A DNA stretch of 64,000 nt, from contig NZ_VOJI01000005.1 of the NCBI RefSeq assembly GCF_007923445.1, positions 186,001 to 250,000 on the forward strand. Reading direction: 5' to 3'. The DNA is from Puniceibacterium confluentis. Its GTDB lineage: Bacteria > Pseudomonadota > Alphaproteobacteria > Rhodobacterales > Rhodobacteraceae. The number at the start of each line of letters is the position of its first letter. Position 1 is the stretch's first letter. Below are positions 7,503 to 16,210 of the stretch, one piece after another. The translations under genes and the position numbers were made by a program. Below the pieces are notes generated by a model. That model was not told the DNA's origin. It searched no databases and saw only the letters and a program-made list of their open reading frames with translations.

Positions 7503-8555
7503 TCACAAAACCGGCTCCATGTTTTCCGCCTCGCCCGGACGCACCGACTCGTGCAGTTGTTCGGACGGGTCGCGCCCCACTTCGCGGGCGGCACGCAGCA
7601 GGAAAAGCTTGCCCACACCGTTCCAGGTTCCGACCGACGGCGCGTCGGGATCACAGCGGAATCGCTCGCGCCAGTCCGGCGGCAGGGCAACGCCGCGGGC
7701 TTCCAGCTTGCCCAGCATCCAGACCAGCGGAATGTTGGAACGCCCGCGCGCGGCGGAAAAGCCGCCCAACTGGCCGCCGATATCGCCATGGGTTCCCGGA
7801 AACCACACCTGTTCGACGGTGCCCTGCCAATCCTGCGGGCATTCCCACAGCACCGGCGCATAGGCCCGGCGCCGTTCGTCCAGCGCCAGCGCATGATAGC
7901 CATGCCGCACCGACGGCCCCAGCGTGTGATTGTGAAACGCATGGGCGTCGGGCTGCAACCGCCAGAGCAAAGGCATCCGCAGGCCCAGAGCCTTGACCGT
8001 GTCCCACACCCCGACCATTTCGATCTCGGTCTTCGGGTGACAGTAGAGCCGGGCAAACGCCTGCGCCGCGGCCCCGCCCGGATCAATCTGGTACAGGCGA
8101 TAGATCTGGCGGATGTTGCTTTCGGTGGCATCGTTCCGCCGGATCAGCCCGATACGGTCGATGATTCCCGCAAGCGAGCGCACCGCATAGGCCCCCCGCG
8201 AATACCCCATCAGAAAGATCCGGTCGCCGGGCCGGTAACGCGACGCCAGATACCCGTAGGCCCGCCGGATCTGCCGGTTGATGCCGCGTCCGGTCATCAC
8301 GTTCAGGGTCGAGGCCCAGTCGGGCCACTGCACACCCGCCTCGTAATAGACCGACACCGCGCCCCCCTGTTCACGCAATAGCCCGTAGGTCAGGCCGACG
8401 TTGGTTTCCTGTCCCGGTGTCAGCGACGACATTGTGCCGTCCAGAATGATCACATGGTCGCGCGGGCCGCGCGCGACAGACAGGTTCGAGTGGCTCGAGG
8501 AAAACCGCCTGCTCAGCCACCCAAGTACCCTGTCACTCAGCCGCGATCTGCTCAT
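7503..8555 (-). CDS. DUF2235 alpha/beta-hydrolase-like protein
   Basis: About 350 residues with the DUF2235 pattern: ILDGTMSS near the start, the nucleophile-elbow-like FLMGYSRGAYAVRSLAG (serine in GYSRG), YCHPKTEIEMVGVWDTV, and VWFPGTHGDIGG with the candidate Asp and His. The family is related to the Tle1 phospholipases of type VI secretion, but no secretion genes lie here. The ATG at 8555 falls inside the 3' end of the upstream molybdopterin gene (23-nt overlap), so translation may be coupled. A later start is possible because residues 1-30 are basic and not clearly conserved. Substrate unknown. Confidence 0.8.
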   Translation of the reverse strand: MSRSRLSDRVLGWLSRRFSSSHSNLSVARGPRDHVIILDGTMSSLTPGQETNVGLTYGLLREQGGAVSVYYEAGVQWPDWASTLNVMTGRGINRQIRRAYGYLASRYRPGDRIFLMGYSRGAYAVRSLAGIIDRIGLIRRNDATESNIRQIYRLYQIDPGGAAAQAFARLYCHPKTEIEMVGVWDTVKALGLRMPLLWRLQPDAHAFHNHTLGPSVRHGYHALALDERRRAYAPVLWECPQDWQGTVEQVWFPGTHGDIGGQLGGFSAARGRSNIPLVWMLGKLEARGVALPPDWRERFRCDPDAPSVGTWNGVGKLFLLRAAREVGRDPSEQLHESVRPGEAENMEPVL

Positions 8556-10830
8556 CCTGCAACATTTCCCATACGCGCACCGGGGTAAACGGCATGTCGG
8601 CCTGCCGGATTCCCCGGTCCCAAAGCGCATCCTGTACTGCGTTCGCCACGGCCGCGAGCGCGCCCACGGTCCCGGCCTCGCCACAGCCCTTCATTCCCAT
8701 CGGATTCGCCGTCGATGGCACCGGTTCGGTATCAAAGCCGATCATCGGCACATCATCCGCCCGTGGCATGGCGTAGTCCATGAAACTTGCCGAGAGCAGT
8801 TGCCCGGTTTCATCATAGACCACCCGTTCCTGCAGCGCCTGGCCGATACCCTGCACGACACCGCCGTGCACCTGACCTTCGGCCAGCATCGGGTTGATGA
8901 GATTACCAAAGTCATCGACCACAGTATACCGCGCCACCGTGACCACGCCAGTCTCGGGATCAATTTCCACCTCGGCGACATGCGCCCCGTTCGGGTAGGA
9001 GCGCGCAGGCAGCTGCGCCGTCGCCTTGTGGCTGAGCAGATCCGGTCGCCCGGCCGCGCGGGCCATTTCAGCGACGTCAAGCATGGTGGGTGTCAGGTTT
9101 GACCCCTCGGCGCGGAACCGTTCATCGTCAAAGCGGATCTCGGCAGCGGGAACGCCCATCTCGTCGGACAGGAATTCAGAGAATCTTGTGATGATGTCAT
9201 TGACCGCGGCCAGCGTCACATTGGTCTGCACCGTGACCGACCGGGACCCGCCGGTGCCGCCGCCCGCCGCGATCAGATCGCTGTCGCCCTGCACCACGCG
9301 AATGCGATCGGCCGGTATACCAGTCTGATCCGACAGGAACTGCGCAAACACCGTTTCGTGCCCCTGACCGTTGGATTGGGTGCCGACATAGATCACCGCG
9401 CTGCCATCCTCTTCGAATGTGACCTGCACATTTTCGCTAGGAGACCCCAGAATGCTTTCGATATAGTAACACAATCCCTGGCCGCGCAGCAGCCCCGCCC
9501 TGGCCGAGGCCGCCTTGCGCGCGGCATAGCCGTCGAGATCAGCGTTGCGGGCCGCGTGGTCCAGCACCCGGGCAAATTCACCCACGTCATAGGTTTCGCC
9601 GACGACGGTCTTGAACGGGAACTGTTCGGGGCGGATGAAATTGATCCGGCGCAGCTCCCACGGGTCCACGTCCAGTTCGCGCGCGGCGCGGTCCATGATG
9701 CGCTCCAGCACATAGATCGCCTCGGGTCGTCCTGCGCCGCGATAGGCGTCGACCTGGGTGGTGTTGGTAAAGATGCCGTCGACATGCAGCCAGATCGCCG
9801 GAATATCGTAGACCCCGGGCAGTACCCGGGAGAACAGCATGGTCTGGATCATCTGCGCGAAGTTCGAGTTGTAGGCACCGAGGTTGCACACGGTGTTCAG
9901 CCGGTAACCGGTGATGCGATGTTGCGCGTCAAAGGCCAGCTCGGCCCGCGTCACCAGATCGCGCCCGGCATTGTCGCTCAGCATCGCTTCGCCACGGTCC
10001 GACATCCAGCGCACCGGACGCCCCAGCACCCGCGCCGCCTGTGCGCAGACAAAATACTCGGGATAGGGCATGCCCTTCATGCCAAAACCGCCGCCGACGT
10101 CCGGGTTGGTCACGCGCACGTTGTCCGCAGCGAGCCCCAGCATGTCGACCAGATTCTGCTTGAGCCCCCAGACCCCCTGGCCGTTGAACGCCAGATGCAA
10201 CCGGGTGCCGTCCCATTCGGCGAAACAGCCGCGCGGCTCCATCGAATTGACGATGATCCGGTTGTCGCCCACCTCGAGGCTGACGGTGCGCGCCGCTGCC
10301 TCAAACGCCTTGTCCGTCGCCTCCCGGTCGCCCATGGCCCAGTCAAAGGCGCGGTTCTGCGGGGCCTCGGGGTGGATCGCCGCGCCGCCGACCTCGAGCG
10401 CCAGATGCACAGGCAGATCGTCATAGTCCAACACGATCAGTTCGGCGGCATCCCGGGCCTGCTGCAGCGTGTCGGCAAAGATCATCGCCACCGGCTCGCC
10501 GACAAAGCGCACCCGACCGCGTGCCAGCACCGGGCGTTCCGGTGCGGCCCCCGGCGTGCCGTCCTGGTTCCTGGCCAGGGTCGCGCCGATACCCAGCTGC
10601 ACACCGGCGTCCAGCAGGTCCTGCGCCGTGAGCACCAGATGCACCCCTTCGGCCGACCGCGCCTCGCTGACGTCGAGCGTCGTGATCTCTGCATGCGCCA
10701 CCGGCGACCGCAGGACATAGCCGTGCAAGGCACCCTGCGGAGTGATGTCGTCGACGTAGCGCCCCTGCCCGATCAGGAACCGGGTGTCCTCGACGCGTTT
10801 CACCGATTGGCTTTTGCCAAATTTGTCCAT
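8533..10830 (-). CDS. xanthine dehydrogenase/CO dehydrogenase-family molybdopterin large subunit (form II CoxL motif)
   Basis: This 765-residue protein has the aldehyde oxidase/xanthine dehydrogenase hammerhead domain (GRYVDDI through about 150) and the two molybdopterin-binding domains, including GGGFGMKG (247-254) and the catalytic glutamate E718 in GCGEAGT. The active-site loop reads AYRGAGR (362-368), the form II signature, not the VAYRCSF loop of true aerobic CO dehydrogenase. CO oxidation is therefore unlikely; the substrate is unknown. The usual FAD (medium) and 2Fe-2S (small) subunit genes are absent on both sides, so it is an orphan here. The ATG at 10830 is chosen because MDKFGKSQSVKRVED is the usual family start. 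Confidence 0.93.
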   Translation of the reverse strand: MDKFGKSQSVKRVEDTRFLIGQGRYVDDITPQGALHGYVLRSPVAHAEITTLDVSEARSAEGVHLVLTAQDLLDAGVQLGIGATLARNQDGTPGAAPERPVLARGRVRFVGEPVAMIFADTLQQARDAAELIVLDYDDLPVHLALEVGGAAIHPEAPQNRAFDWAMGDREATDKAFEAAARTVSLEVGDNRIIVNSMEPRGCFAEWDGTRLHLAFNGQGVWGLKQNLVDMLGLAADNVRVTNPDVGGGFGMKGMPYPEYFVCAQAARVLGRPVRWMSDRGEAMLSDNAGRDLVTRAELAFDAQHRITGYRLNTVCNLGAYNSNFAQMIQTMLFSRVLPGVYDIPAIWLHVDGIFTNTTQVDAYRGAGRPEAIYVLERIMDRAARELDVDPWELRRINFIRPEQFPFKTVVGETYDVGEFARVLDHAARNADLDGYAARKAASARAGLLRGQGLCYYIESILGSPSENVQVTFEEDGSAVIYVGTQSNGQGHETVFAQFLSDQTGIPADRIRVVQGDSDLIAAGGGTGGSRSVTVQTNVTLAAVNDIITRFSEFLSDEMGVPAAEIRFDDERFRAEGSNLTPTMLDVAEMARAAGRPDLLSHKATAQLPARSYPNGAHVAEVEIDPETGVVTVARYTVVDDFGNLINPMLAEGQVHGGVVQGIGQALQERVVYDETGQLLSASFMDYAMPRADDVPMIGFDTEPVPSTANPMGMKGCGEAGTVGALAAVANAVQDALWDRGIRQADMPFTPVRVWEMLQDEQIAAE

Positions 10831-10988
10831 GCCCGGGCCCCTCGTCGCTGTCCGCTTTGCCCGGACATTAGCCTTCGGAGTCCAAGTGTCCAGAGCGGGG
10901 GTCCTTCGATGAAGCCGTCCCTTCGAAATAATGCAGCCCACGGCGGCATTTGGCGGCACGCCGTTCCCTGCCCTGCCGCTGCCGCCGG

Positions 10989-12128
10989 CTATCCCGATGA
11001 CGGTGCGCCATTCAGCGTGACAACCCGGCGCGCGCCATAGCCGTTAAAGCCGGTCACCAGCGCCTGCGCATAGGCCCCCATCGCATCAAACAGCAGGTAG
11101 TCGTCTTCGGCGCTGTCCCGCGGCAGCGGCAGCGGATGCGGAAGCCGGTCGACACTGTCGCAGGTCGGACCGAACACAACCCGTTCGCGCAACGCGCCAC
11201 TGCGCCTTTGTCCCGTGGGCGCGAACACGGCAATGCGGTCGCCCGCGGGCAAGTCCCGCCACTCTCCCAGCGCGCCATAGACGCCATCGTTCAATGTGAC
11301 CGACTCCGGGTCCAGCGCCTTGATCCGCAGGGCCAGCTGCACCGCTTCGGCCACCATCGCCCGGCCGGGTTCGCAACACAGGGGCGGCGGCATGGCGCCA
11401 AACGCCGTCGCCGTCGCGCCGGAGATTTCCGCAAAGACCGCTTCGAGATCCGGGGCAATGCCGGAGCGGTGCGCCGCAAAGCCGCCACCGACGTTGAGCC
11501 GGGCCAGCCGGACACCCGCGGCCTGCGCCACTTCGGCACAAACCGCGATGTACCGCGCCCAGGGGGCACCGTCGGCGCATTGGGTGCCGGGGTGAAAGGT
11601 CATCGCCGGCACATGGCCCCGGGCACGGGTCGCCCGCAACAGGGCGACGGCCTCGTCCGGGGTGGCCCCGAATTTGGTGCCGAAATCATACGCTGCGCCG
11701 GAGACCGGAAGCTTCAGGCGCACCGCGATCTCGGACCCTGCGGACAGGTCGGCGAGCTTGTCGTATTCCGCTTGCCGGTCGACCGACCAGGAGGCGATGC
11801 CGTGCTCGCGCGCCATAGCAATCTCGGTGCGCGAGCGCACCGGGTTGTGGTAGTGCAGCCGTGCCGCCGGCAGGGCGCGGCGCACCGCTGTCATCTCGGC
11901 GGGAGAGGCGACGTCGAAGGCCCGAACCCCCGCCGCCACCAGATTGTCGAGGATTTCGGGCGCCGGGTTGGCCTTGACCGCATAGGTCACCATGCCGGGA
12001 AATCGTTGCAGAAACCGTTTTGCCGTGCGCTGCAGGACGCCGGGATCAAAGAACAACACCGGCACGTCCGGGCGGACCTGTGTCAGGAAATCCATCGGCG
12101 ATGCCCACTGCCGTACCTCTGAGACCAT
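10989..12128 (-). CDS. group IV PLP-dependent ornithine/diaminopimelate-type decarboxylase
   Basis: This is a 379-residue fold-type III decarboxylase. K52 in TYAVKANP binds PLP, the phosphate-binding glycine loop reads LNVGGGFAAH, and GPTCDSVD holds the catalytic cysteine. FGTKFGA replaces the usual KFG element. The length and CDSVD motif favour ornithine/lysine decarboxylase over diaminopimelate decarboxylase, so putrescine or cadaverine formation is likely. It is transcribed divergently from an Lrp/AsnC regulator with a palindrome in between. A second in-frame ATG (M12) is an alternative start. Confidence 0.88.
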   Translation of the reverse strand: MVSEVRQWASPMDFLTQVRPDVPVLFFDPGVLQRTAKRFLQRFPGMVTYAVKANPAPEILDNLVAAGVRAFDVASPAEMTAVRRALPAARLHYHNPVRSRTEIAMAREHGIASWSVDRQAEYDKLADLSAGSEIAVRLKLPVSGAAYDFGTKFGATPDEAVALLRATRARGHVPAMTFHPGTQCADGAPWARYIAVCAEVAQAAGVRLARLNVGGGFAAHRSGIAPDLEAVFAEISGATATAFGAMPPPLCCEPGRAMVAEAVQLALRIKALDPESVTLNDGVYGALGEWRDLPAGDRIAVFAPTGQRRSGALRERVVFGPTCDSVDRLPHPLPLPRDSAEDDYLLFDAMGAYAQALVTGFNGYGARRVVTLNGAPSSG

Positions 12129-12205
12129 TTCCGCACCTTTGCGATTGTTTGTTTCGCAAAAGTGTGCCGGGAATACTTGTCGCTTTCACGCAGCACTTAG
12201 CGCAT

Positions 12206-12227
12206 TATGACCAAATCTTTCGTCATA
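12206..12227. promoter_or_regulatory. candidate Lrp-type operator between the decarboxylase and its divergent regulator
   Basis: An inverted repeat TATGAC - 10 nt - GTCATA with an AT-rich centre lies 15 nt before the regulator ATG and about 80 nt before the decarboxylase start. Size and AT-rich spacer suit Lrp/AsnC dimers. Binding is inferred from position. Confidence 0.45.
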
Positions 12228-12241
12228 TCGCAGGTCTGAGG

Positions 12242-12676
12242 ATGCAGATTGATCAAACGGATGAAAAACTTCTGTCGCTGCTGTCGGACAATGCCCGCAC
12301 GCCGGTGGCCACGCTGGCCCGCACCCTGGGCATTGCGCGCACAACCGTGCAGGCACGGATCGACCGACTGGTCGAAGGTGGCGTGATCGCCGGGTTCACG
12401 CTCAAGGGCAGCCCGGCGCTGCGCGCCCCGATCCGCGCCACGGCGCTGGTCACGATCGAACCGCGCTCGGGTCCGGCGGTGCTGGCGCGTCTGCGCGCCC
12501 TGCCGGGTGTCGTGCTGGTGCACACGACGTCGGGCCGGGTCGACCTGATCGCGGAGATCTGCGCCCAGACCACACAGGAGCTGGACGAAACGCTGGATCG
12601 CATCGGCGACGCCAAGGGCGTGCGCAGTTCAGAAAGCCTGATTCACCTCAGCACCAAGATCGATCGCGGGCGCTGA
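12242..12676 (+). CDS. Lrp/AsnC family transcriptional regulator
   Basis: This 144-residue regulator has an N-terminal winged helix-turn-helix (DEKLLSLLSDNARTPVATLARTLGIARTTVQARIDRL, about 6-42) and a C-terminal RAM effector domain. I chose the ATG at 12242 because the HTH begins right after it; longer in-frame starts run through the palindrome region. Divergence from the decarboxylase suggests it controls that gene and itself, sensing an amino acid. Confidence 0.92.
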   Translation: MQIDQTDEKLLSLLSDNARTPVATLARTLGIARTTVQARIDRLVEGGVIAGFTLKGSPALRAPIRATALVTIEPRSGPAVLARLRALPGVVLVHTTSGRVDLIAEICAQTTQELDETLDRIGDAKGVRSSESLIHLSTKIDRGR

Positions 12677-12692
12677 GGCCCACGCGTGCGGT

Positions 12693-13298
12693 TCAGCCTT
12701 TTTCCGGCTTTTCGATCCCGTAGCGCTTGAACAACCCGCCCTGGGTGAAAAAGAACACAAAGATCGCCGCCGTCAGCCCGAACGTCTTGAAATAGACCCA
12801 TGTCTCGGTGCTCATGCTGCGCCAGATCACCTCGTTGGCCAGCGCAAGGCCAAGGAACAGGGCGCAGACACGTTTGGTCAGCAGCATCCAGCCCGCTTGC
12901 TCCAGCGGCATCAGCCCCTCCATCACAAACTTGAGGTAACTTTCGCCCTTGAGCAACCCGACCCCAAGGATGCCGCCGAACAGCAGGTAGATCAGTGTCG
13001 GCTTCATCTTGAAGAACCGGTCGTCGTTCAGCCAGACCGACAGCCCGCCGAACACGGTGATGAGCACCACCGTGACCACCTGCATCCGGCCAAGCTTGCC
13101 GGTCAGCGCCCAGAGCGCCGCCGTCGAGGCGATGATCACCGGGATGAAGCCGGCAGTGACGATGATGAACCCGGCATAGGCGGTCCCGGCGATGTTGAAT
13201 GTCTCGTCCTTGAGCCAGAGATAGGCCACAAAGAACAACAGCACAGGCCCCAGTTCGAGTGCGGTCTTGAGGGTCGGGTTGATCTTGCGTTCTGGCAT
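12693..13298 (-). CDS. yciB: inner-membrane septation protein A family (YciB/IspZ)
   Basis: A 201-residue protein with about five transmembrane segments. Family landmarks are LELGPVLLFFVAY, FNIAGTAYAGFI, GGLSVWLNDDRFFKMKPTLIY and WYF-type NEVIWRSMSTETWVYFKTFG. Homologues help maintain the cell envelope and septum. The tail (KRYGIEKPEKG) is cytoplasmic and charged. It converges with the Lrp regulator and is probably transcribed with the EamA gene upstream. Confidence 0.92.
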   Translation of the reverse strand: MPERKINPTLKTALELGPVLLFFVAYLWLKDETFNIAGTAYAGFIIVTAGFIPVIIASTAALWALTGKLGRMQVVTVVLITVFGGLSVWLNDDRFFKMKPTLIYLLFGGILGVGLLKGESYLKFVMEGLMPLEQAGWMLLTKRVCALFLGLALANEVIWRSMSTETWVYFKTFGLTAAIFVFFFTQGGLFKRYGIEKPEKG

Positions 13299-13331
13299 CA
13301 GGGCCTCCGTTTCGTGCTCTATATGGGGGGC

Positions 13332-14234
13332 TCAGCCCGAGAACTCAACAATCACTGCACCCAGGGCGATCAACGTCATCAAAGCGATGCGTCGCGGCCC
13401 CACGGTTTCCTTCAGCACCAGCCAGCCGATCAGCGCCGCAAACACCGTCGAGGTTTCGCGCAGCACCGCCGCCTCGCCGACCTTGTCCAGCCGGGTGGCC
13501 AACATGATCGACCCGAAACTGAAAAACGCGACCACGCCCCCCAGAACGCCGCGCAGCATGAGCGGCCCCGGTGCCGGGCGGTCTGCCATCCGCTGCCAGC
13601 GGCGTGCGGCAAAGAACGGCAGCGCGACCCCGTCGATCACAAAGAACCAGGCCAAAAAGGTAAACGGATCGGCCGTGGCGCGGATGCCGTAGGCGTCATA
13701 GGTGGTGTAAAGCGCGACAAACAGGCCGGTGACAAAGGCCAGGCCCATTGCAACCGGCAGCGTGTCGCGCTGCGGTTCGAGATAGATCATGTTGTAGAGG
13801 GCAAGGCCGAAGATCCCCGACAACAAGACGCCAACCCCCAGCCACTGCCAGATGTTGAACACCTCGCCAAACAGAAGATAGGCCCCGATCACCGTAAACA
13901 GCGGCCCGGTGCCGCGCACCACCGGGTAGACCACGGTATAGGCCCCCTTGGTGTAGGCCGCAGCCTGCAGCGATTTGTAGACGATGTGGATCAGCCAGAC
14001 GACGGCAAAGACCGGCCACATGTGCGGCTCGGGGAACGGCACCGCGAACAGCGCCACCGGCAGCGCCATGACAAAGACGCTGGCGTCGATCGCGCCACGG
14101 GTGAGCCAGGGGTCGTGACGCCCTTTCTGCAGCGCACCAAAGACCGCGTGCAGAAAGGCCGCCAGCACAGCAAGGCCCAGGGCCAATCGGTGCCCGGCCT
14201 CGGTGCCTTCCAGCGAGATCAGCCAGGCGCTCAT
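13332..14234 (-). CDS. EamA/DMT-family membrane transporter
   Basis: About 300 residues with ten predicted transmembrane helices in two EamA repeats. The first includes AAYTKGAYTVVYPVVRGTGPLFTVIGAYLLFGE, the second EAAVLRETSTVFAALIGWLVLKETVGPRR, both typical of drug/metabolite exporters. I chose the ATG at 14234; an in-frame start 36 nt upstream is possible. Substrate unknown. It lies 33 nt upstream of yciB. Confidence 0.88.
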   Translation of the reverse strand: MSAWLISLEGTEAGHRLALGLAVLAAFLHAVFGALQKGRHDPWLTRGAIDASVFVMALPVALFAVPFPEPHMWPVFAVVWLIHIVYKSLQAAAYTKGAYTVVYPVVRGTGPLFTVIGAYLLFGEVFNIWQWLGVGVLLSGIFGLALYNMIYLEPQRDTLPVAMGLAFVTGLFVALYTTYDAYGIRATADPFTFLAWFFVIDGVALPFFAARRWQRMADRPAPGPLMLRGVLGGVVAFFSFGSIMLATRLDKVGEAAVLRETSTVFAALIGWLVLKETVGPRRIALMTLIALGAVIVEFSG

Positions 14235-14302
14235 CCCCGCGCGGCGCGGGAACTGCGCCACCGGCGGCACGTTGTACCCGCAACACCCGGGAGAACAGCC
14301 AG

Positions 14303-14785
14303 ATGCTGGAACAGATCACCGCAGAATTCGCCAACAGCTTTTCGGTGGTTTCCGCCCCGGTCGCCCTTGCGCGCCTGAGCGCCGCCATCACCCTGGGCGC
14401 CGTGATCGGTGCCGAGCGCGAGTGGCGCAACAAACCCGCCGGCCTGCGCACCCACATCCTGGTCAGCGTCGCGGCCTGCCTGTTCGTGATCATCGGCCAG
14501 GAGCTGAGCGCGCTGCAGTTCGGCGCCGACGGAGAGCAGCGCAACGACCCGCTGCGCATGATCGAGGCGGTGACCGCCGGTGTCGCCTTCCTTGCTGCGG
14601 GGATGATCTTCAAGGCCGATGGCGAGGTGCGCAATGTCACCACGGGCGCATCGCTCTGGCTGGTAGGCGCCGTCGGGCTGGGCTGTGGCGCCGGGCGCCT
14701 CGGGCTTGCGGTGATGGCGACCCTGATCGTCGTGGCGGTGCTGTCGCTGCTGCGGCTGCTGGAAAACCACAGCCGCAACGACTGA
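14303..14785 (+). CDS. MgtC/SapB-family membrane protein
   Basis: A 160-residue protein with about four transmembrane segments. The MgtC/SapB signature is clear: LSAAITLGAVIGAEREWRNKPAGLRTHILVSVAACLF, then AVTAGVAFLAAGMIFK and VTTGASLWLVGAVGLGCGAG. The long C-terminal ACT-like domain of virulence MgtC is missing, as in short SapB proteins. It converges with ftsY, leaving 5 nt between the stops. Confidence 0.9.
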   Translation: MLEQITAEFANSFSVVSAPVALARLSAAITLGAVIGAEREWRNKPAGLRTHILVSVAACLFVIIGQELSALQFGADGEQRNDPLRMIEAVTAGVAFLAAGMIFKADGEVRNVTTGASLWLVGAVGLGCGAGRLGLAVMATLIVVAVLSLLRLLENHSRND

Positions 14786-14790
14786 GCAAT

Positions 14791-16113
14791 TCAAGCGTCC
14801 AGCCCCGTGAGGGCTGCGGCGAATTCTTCGGGGTCGAACGGTTGCAGGTCGTCGATCTGCTCGCCGACACCGATGGCGTGGATCGGCAGGCCGAACCTGT
14901 CGGCCAGCGCCACCAGCACCCCGCCCTTGGCGGTGCCGTCCAGCTTTGTCATCACCAGACCGCTGACATCGGCGAGCTTCTGGAAGGTCTCGACCTGACG
15001 CAGGGCATTCTGGCCGGTGGTGGCATCCAGCACCAGCAGGGTGTTGTGCGGCGCGTCGGGGTCCTTCTTGCGGATGACCCGGACAATCTTGGCCAGTTCC
15101 TCCATCAGGTCGGCCCGGTTCTGCAACCGCCCGGCAGTGTCGATCAGCAGCAGATCCGCCCCCTCGGACTGCGCCCGCGTCATCGCATCGAACGCCAGGC
15201 TGGCGGGATCCGAGCCTTCGGGCGCGGTCAGCACCGGCACCCCGGCCCGTTCGCCCCAGACCTGAAGCTGCTCCACGGCGGCGGCGCGAAAGGTGTCACC
15301 GGCGGCGATCACGACCTTCTTGCCGGCCGCCCGGAACTGCGACGCGAGCTTGCCGATGGTCGTGGTCTTGCCCGACCCGTTCACCCCCACCACCAACACC
15401 ACCTGCGGCCTGGTCGCATAAAGCGGCATCGGCCTGGCAACGCTGTCCATGATCCGCGCCACCTCGGCGGCCAGCAGCTCCTTGATTTCGCGGGTCGAAA
15501 CCTTGCGCCCCATCCGCCCCTCCGCCATGTTCGAGGTGACGCGCAGGGCGGTATCCACCCCCATGTCGGCGGCGATCAGCAGTTCCTCGATCTGTTCCAG
15601 CATGTCGTCGTCCAGCGTCCGGCGCATGACCGGCGCGCCGTCACCGCGCCGGAACAGCCGCCCCAGCACGCCGCCGCCCTGCGGCCGGTCTGGCGTGGCC
15701 GGCACCTCCTGCGGGTTCCCGGCCGGTGTCTCGTGACCGGGCTGCGGAATTTCGCGCGGCGGCGCGGTCGGCGCGGGGGCGGGCGCGGGCACAGGGTCAT
15801 GGGGCACTGGGTCATGCGGGGCAGGCACCTGCGGGCCCGGATCGGGCGCCGGCGTCACATCCGGCGCGGGATCGGCAGGCTGCGGCACCTCGACCGGGCC
15901 CGGCACCGGGCGCTCGTCCGGTGCCCCGGGGACCGGATCCAGCGGTGGCGTGACATCCGGGCTGGCGGGACCCGGCACTTCGGGGCCGACCGGCGCCGGA
16001 AGATCGGGCTCCGGCTCGGCGCTGCCACCATCGCCGACGATGGCATCGAGCCCCTCCTCCAGCCGCGAGGACGATTTGAACAATTTGCTTTTTAGCTTGC
16101 CGAAAAAGGACAT
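14791..16113 (-). CDS. ftsY: signal recognition particle receptor FtsY
   Basis: This 440-residue SRP GTPase docks ribosome-SRP complexes at the membrane. The C-terminal NG domain shows the P-loop GVNGSGKTTTIGKLA, DTFRAAAVEQL, DTAGR and TKLDGTAKGG. The N-terminal A domain (about residues 25-125) is unusually Pro/Asp/Ala-rich, a run of PDP/PAP-type repeats; this region is poorly conserved and acidic in most FtsY proteins. The ATG is preceded by GGAGCGG on the minus strand. Confidence 0.97.
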   Translation of the reverse strand: MSFFGKLKSKLFKSSSRLEEGLDAIVGDGGSAEPEPDLPAPVGPEVPGPASPDVTPPLDPVPGAPDERPVPGPVEVPQPADPAPDVTPAPDPGPQVPAPHDPVPHDPVPAPAPAPTAPPREIPQPGHETPAGNPQEVPATPDRPQGGGVLGRLFRRGDGAPVMRRTLDDDMLEQIEELLIAADMGVDTALRVTSNMAEGRMGRKVSTREIKELLAAEVARIMDSVARPMPLYATRPQVVLVVGVNGSGKTTTIGKLASQFRAAGKKVVIAAGDTFRAAAVEQLQVWGERAGVPVLTAPEGSDPASLAFDAMTRAQSEGADLLLIDTAGRLQNRADLMEELAKIVRVIRKKDPDAPHNTLLVLDATTGQNALRQVETFQKLADVSGLVMTKLDGTAKGGVLVALADRFGLPIHAIGVGEQIDDLQPFDPEEFAAALTGLDA

Positions 16114-16210
16114 CTCAACCGCTCCTGATCACGTGGCTTTGACCTAATACGCCCAGCGCCGAGATGAAAGTCTGTTGACGCAGATCGCGCACCCGGGCCT
16201 AGTGACGGAC

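Noticed and set aside
7503-8555. Type VI secretion effector (Tle1) locus
   Set aside because: The hydrolase resembles that family, but there is no VgrG, Hcp, PAAR or immunity gene nearby.
8533-10830. Aerobic carbon monoxide dehydrogenase
   Set aside because: The active-site loop is AYRGAGR, not the form I VAYRCSF loop, and coxM and coxS are missing.
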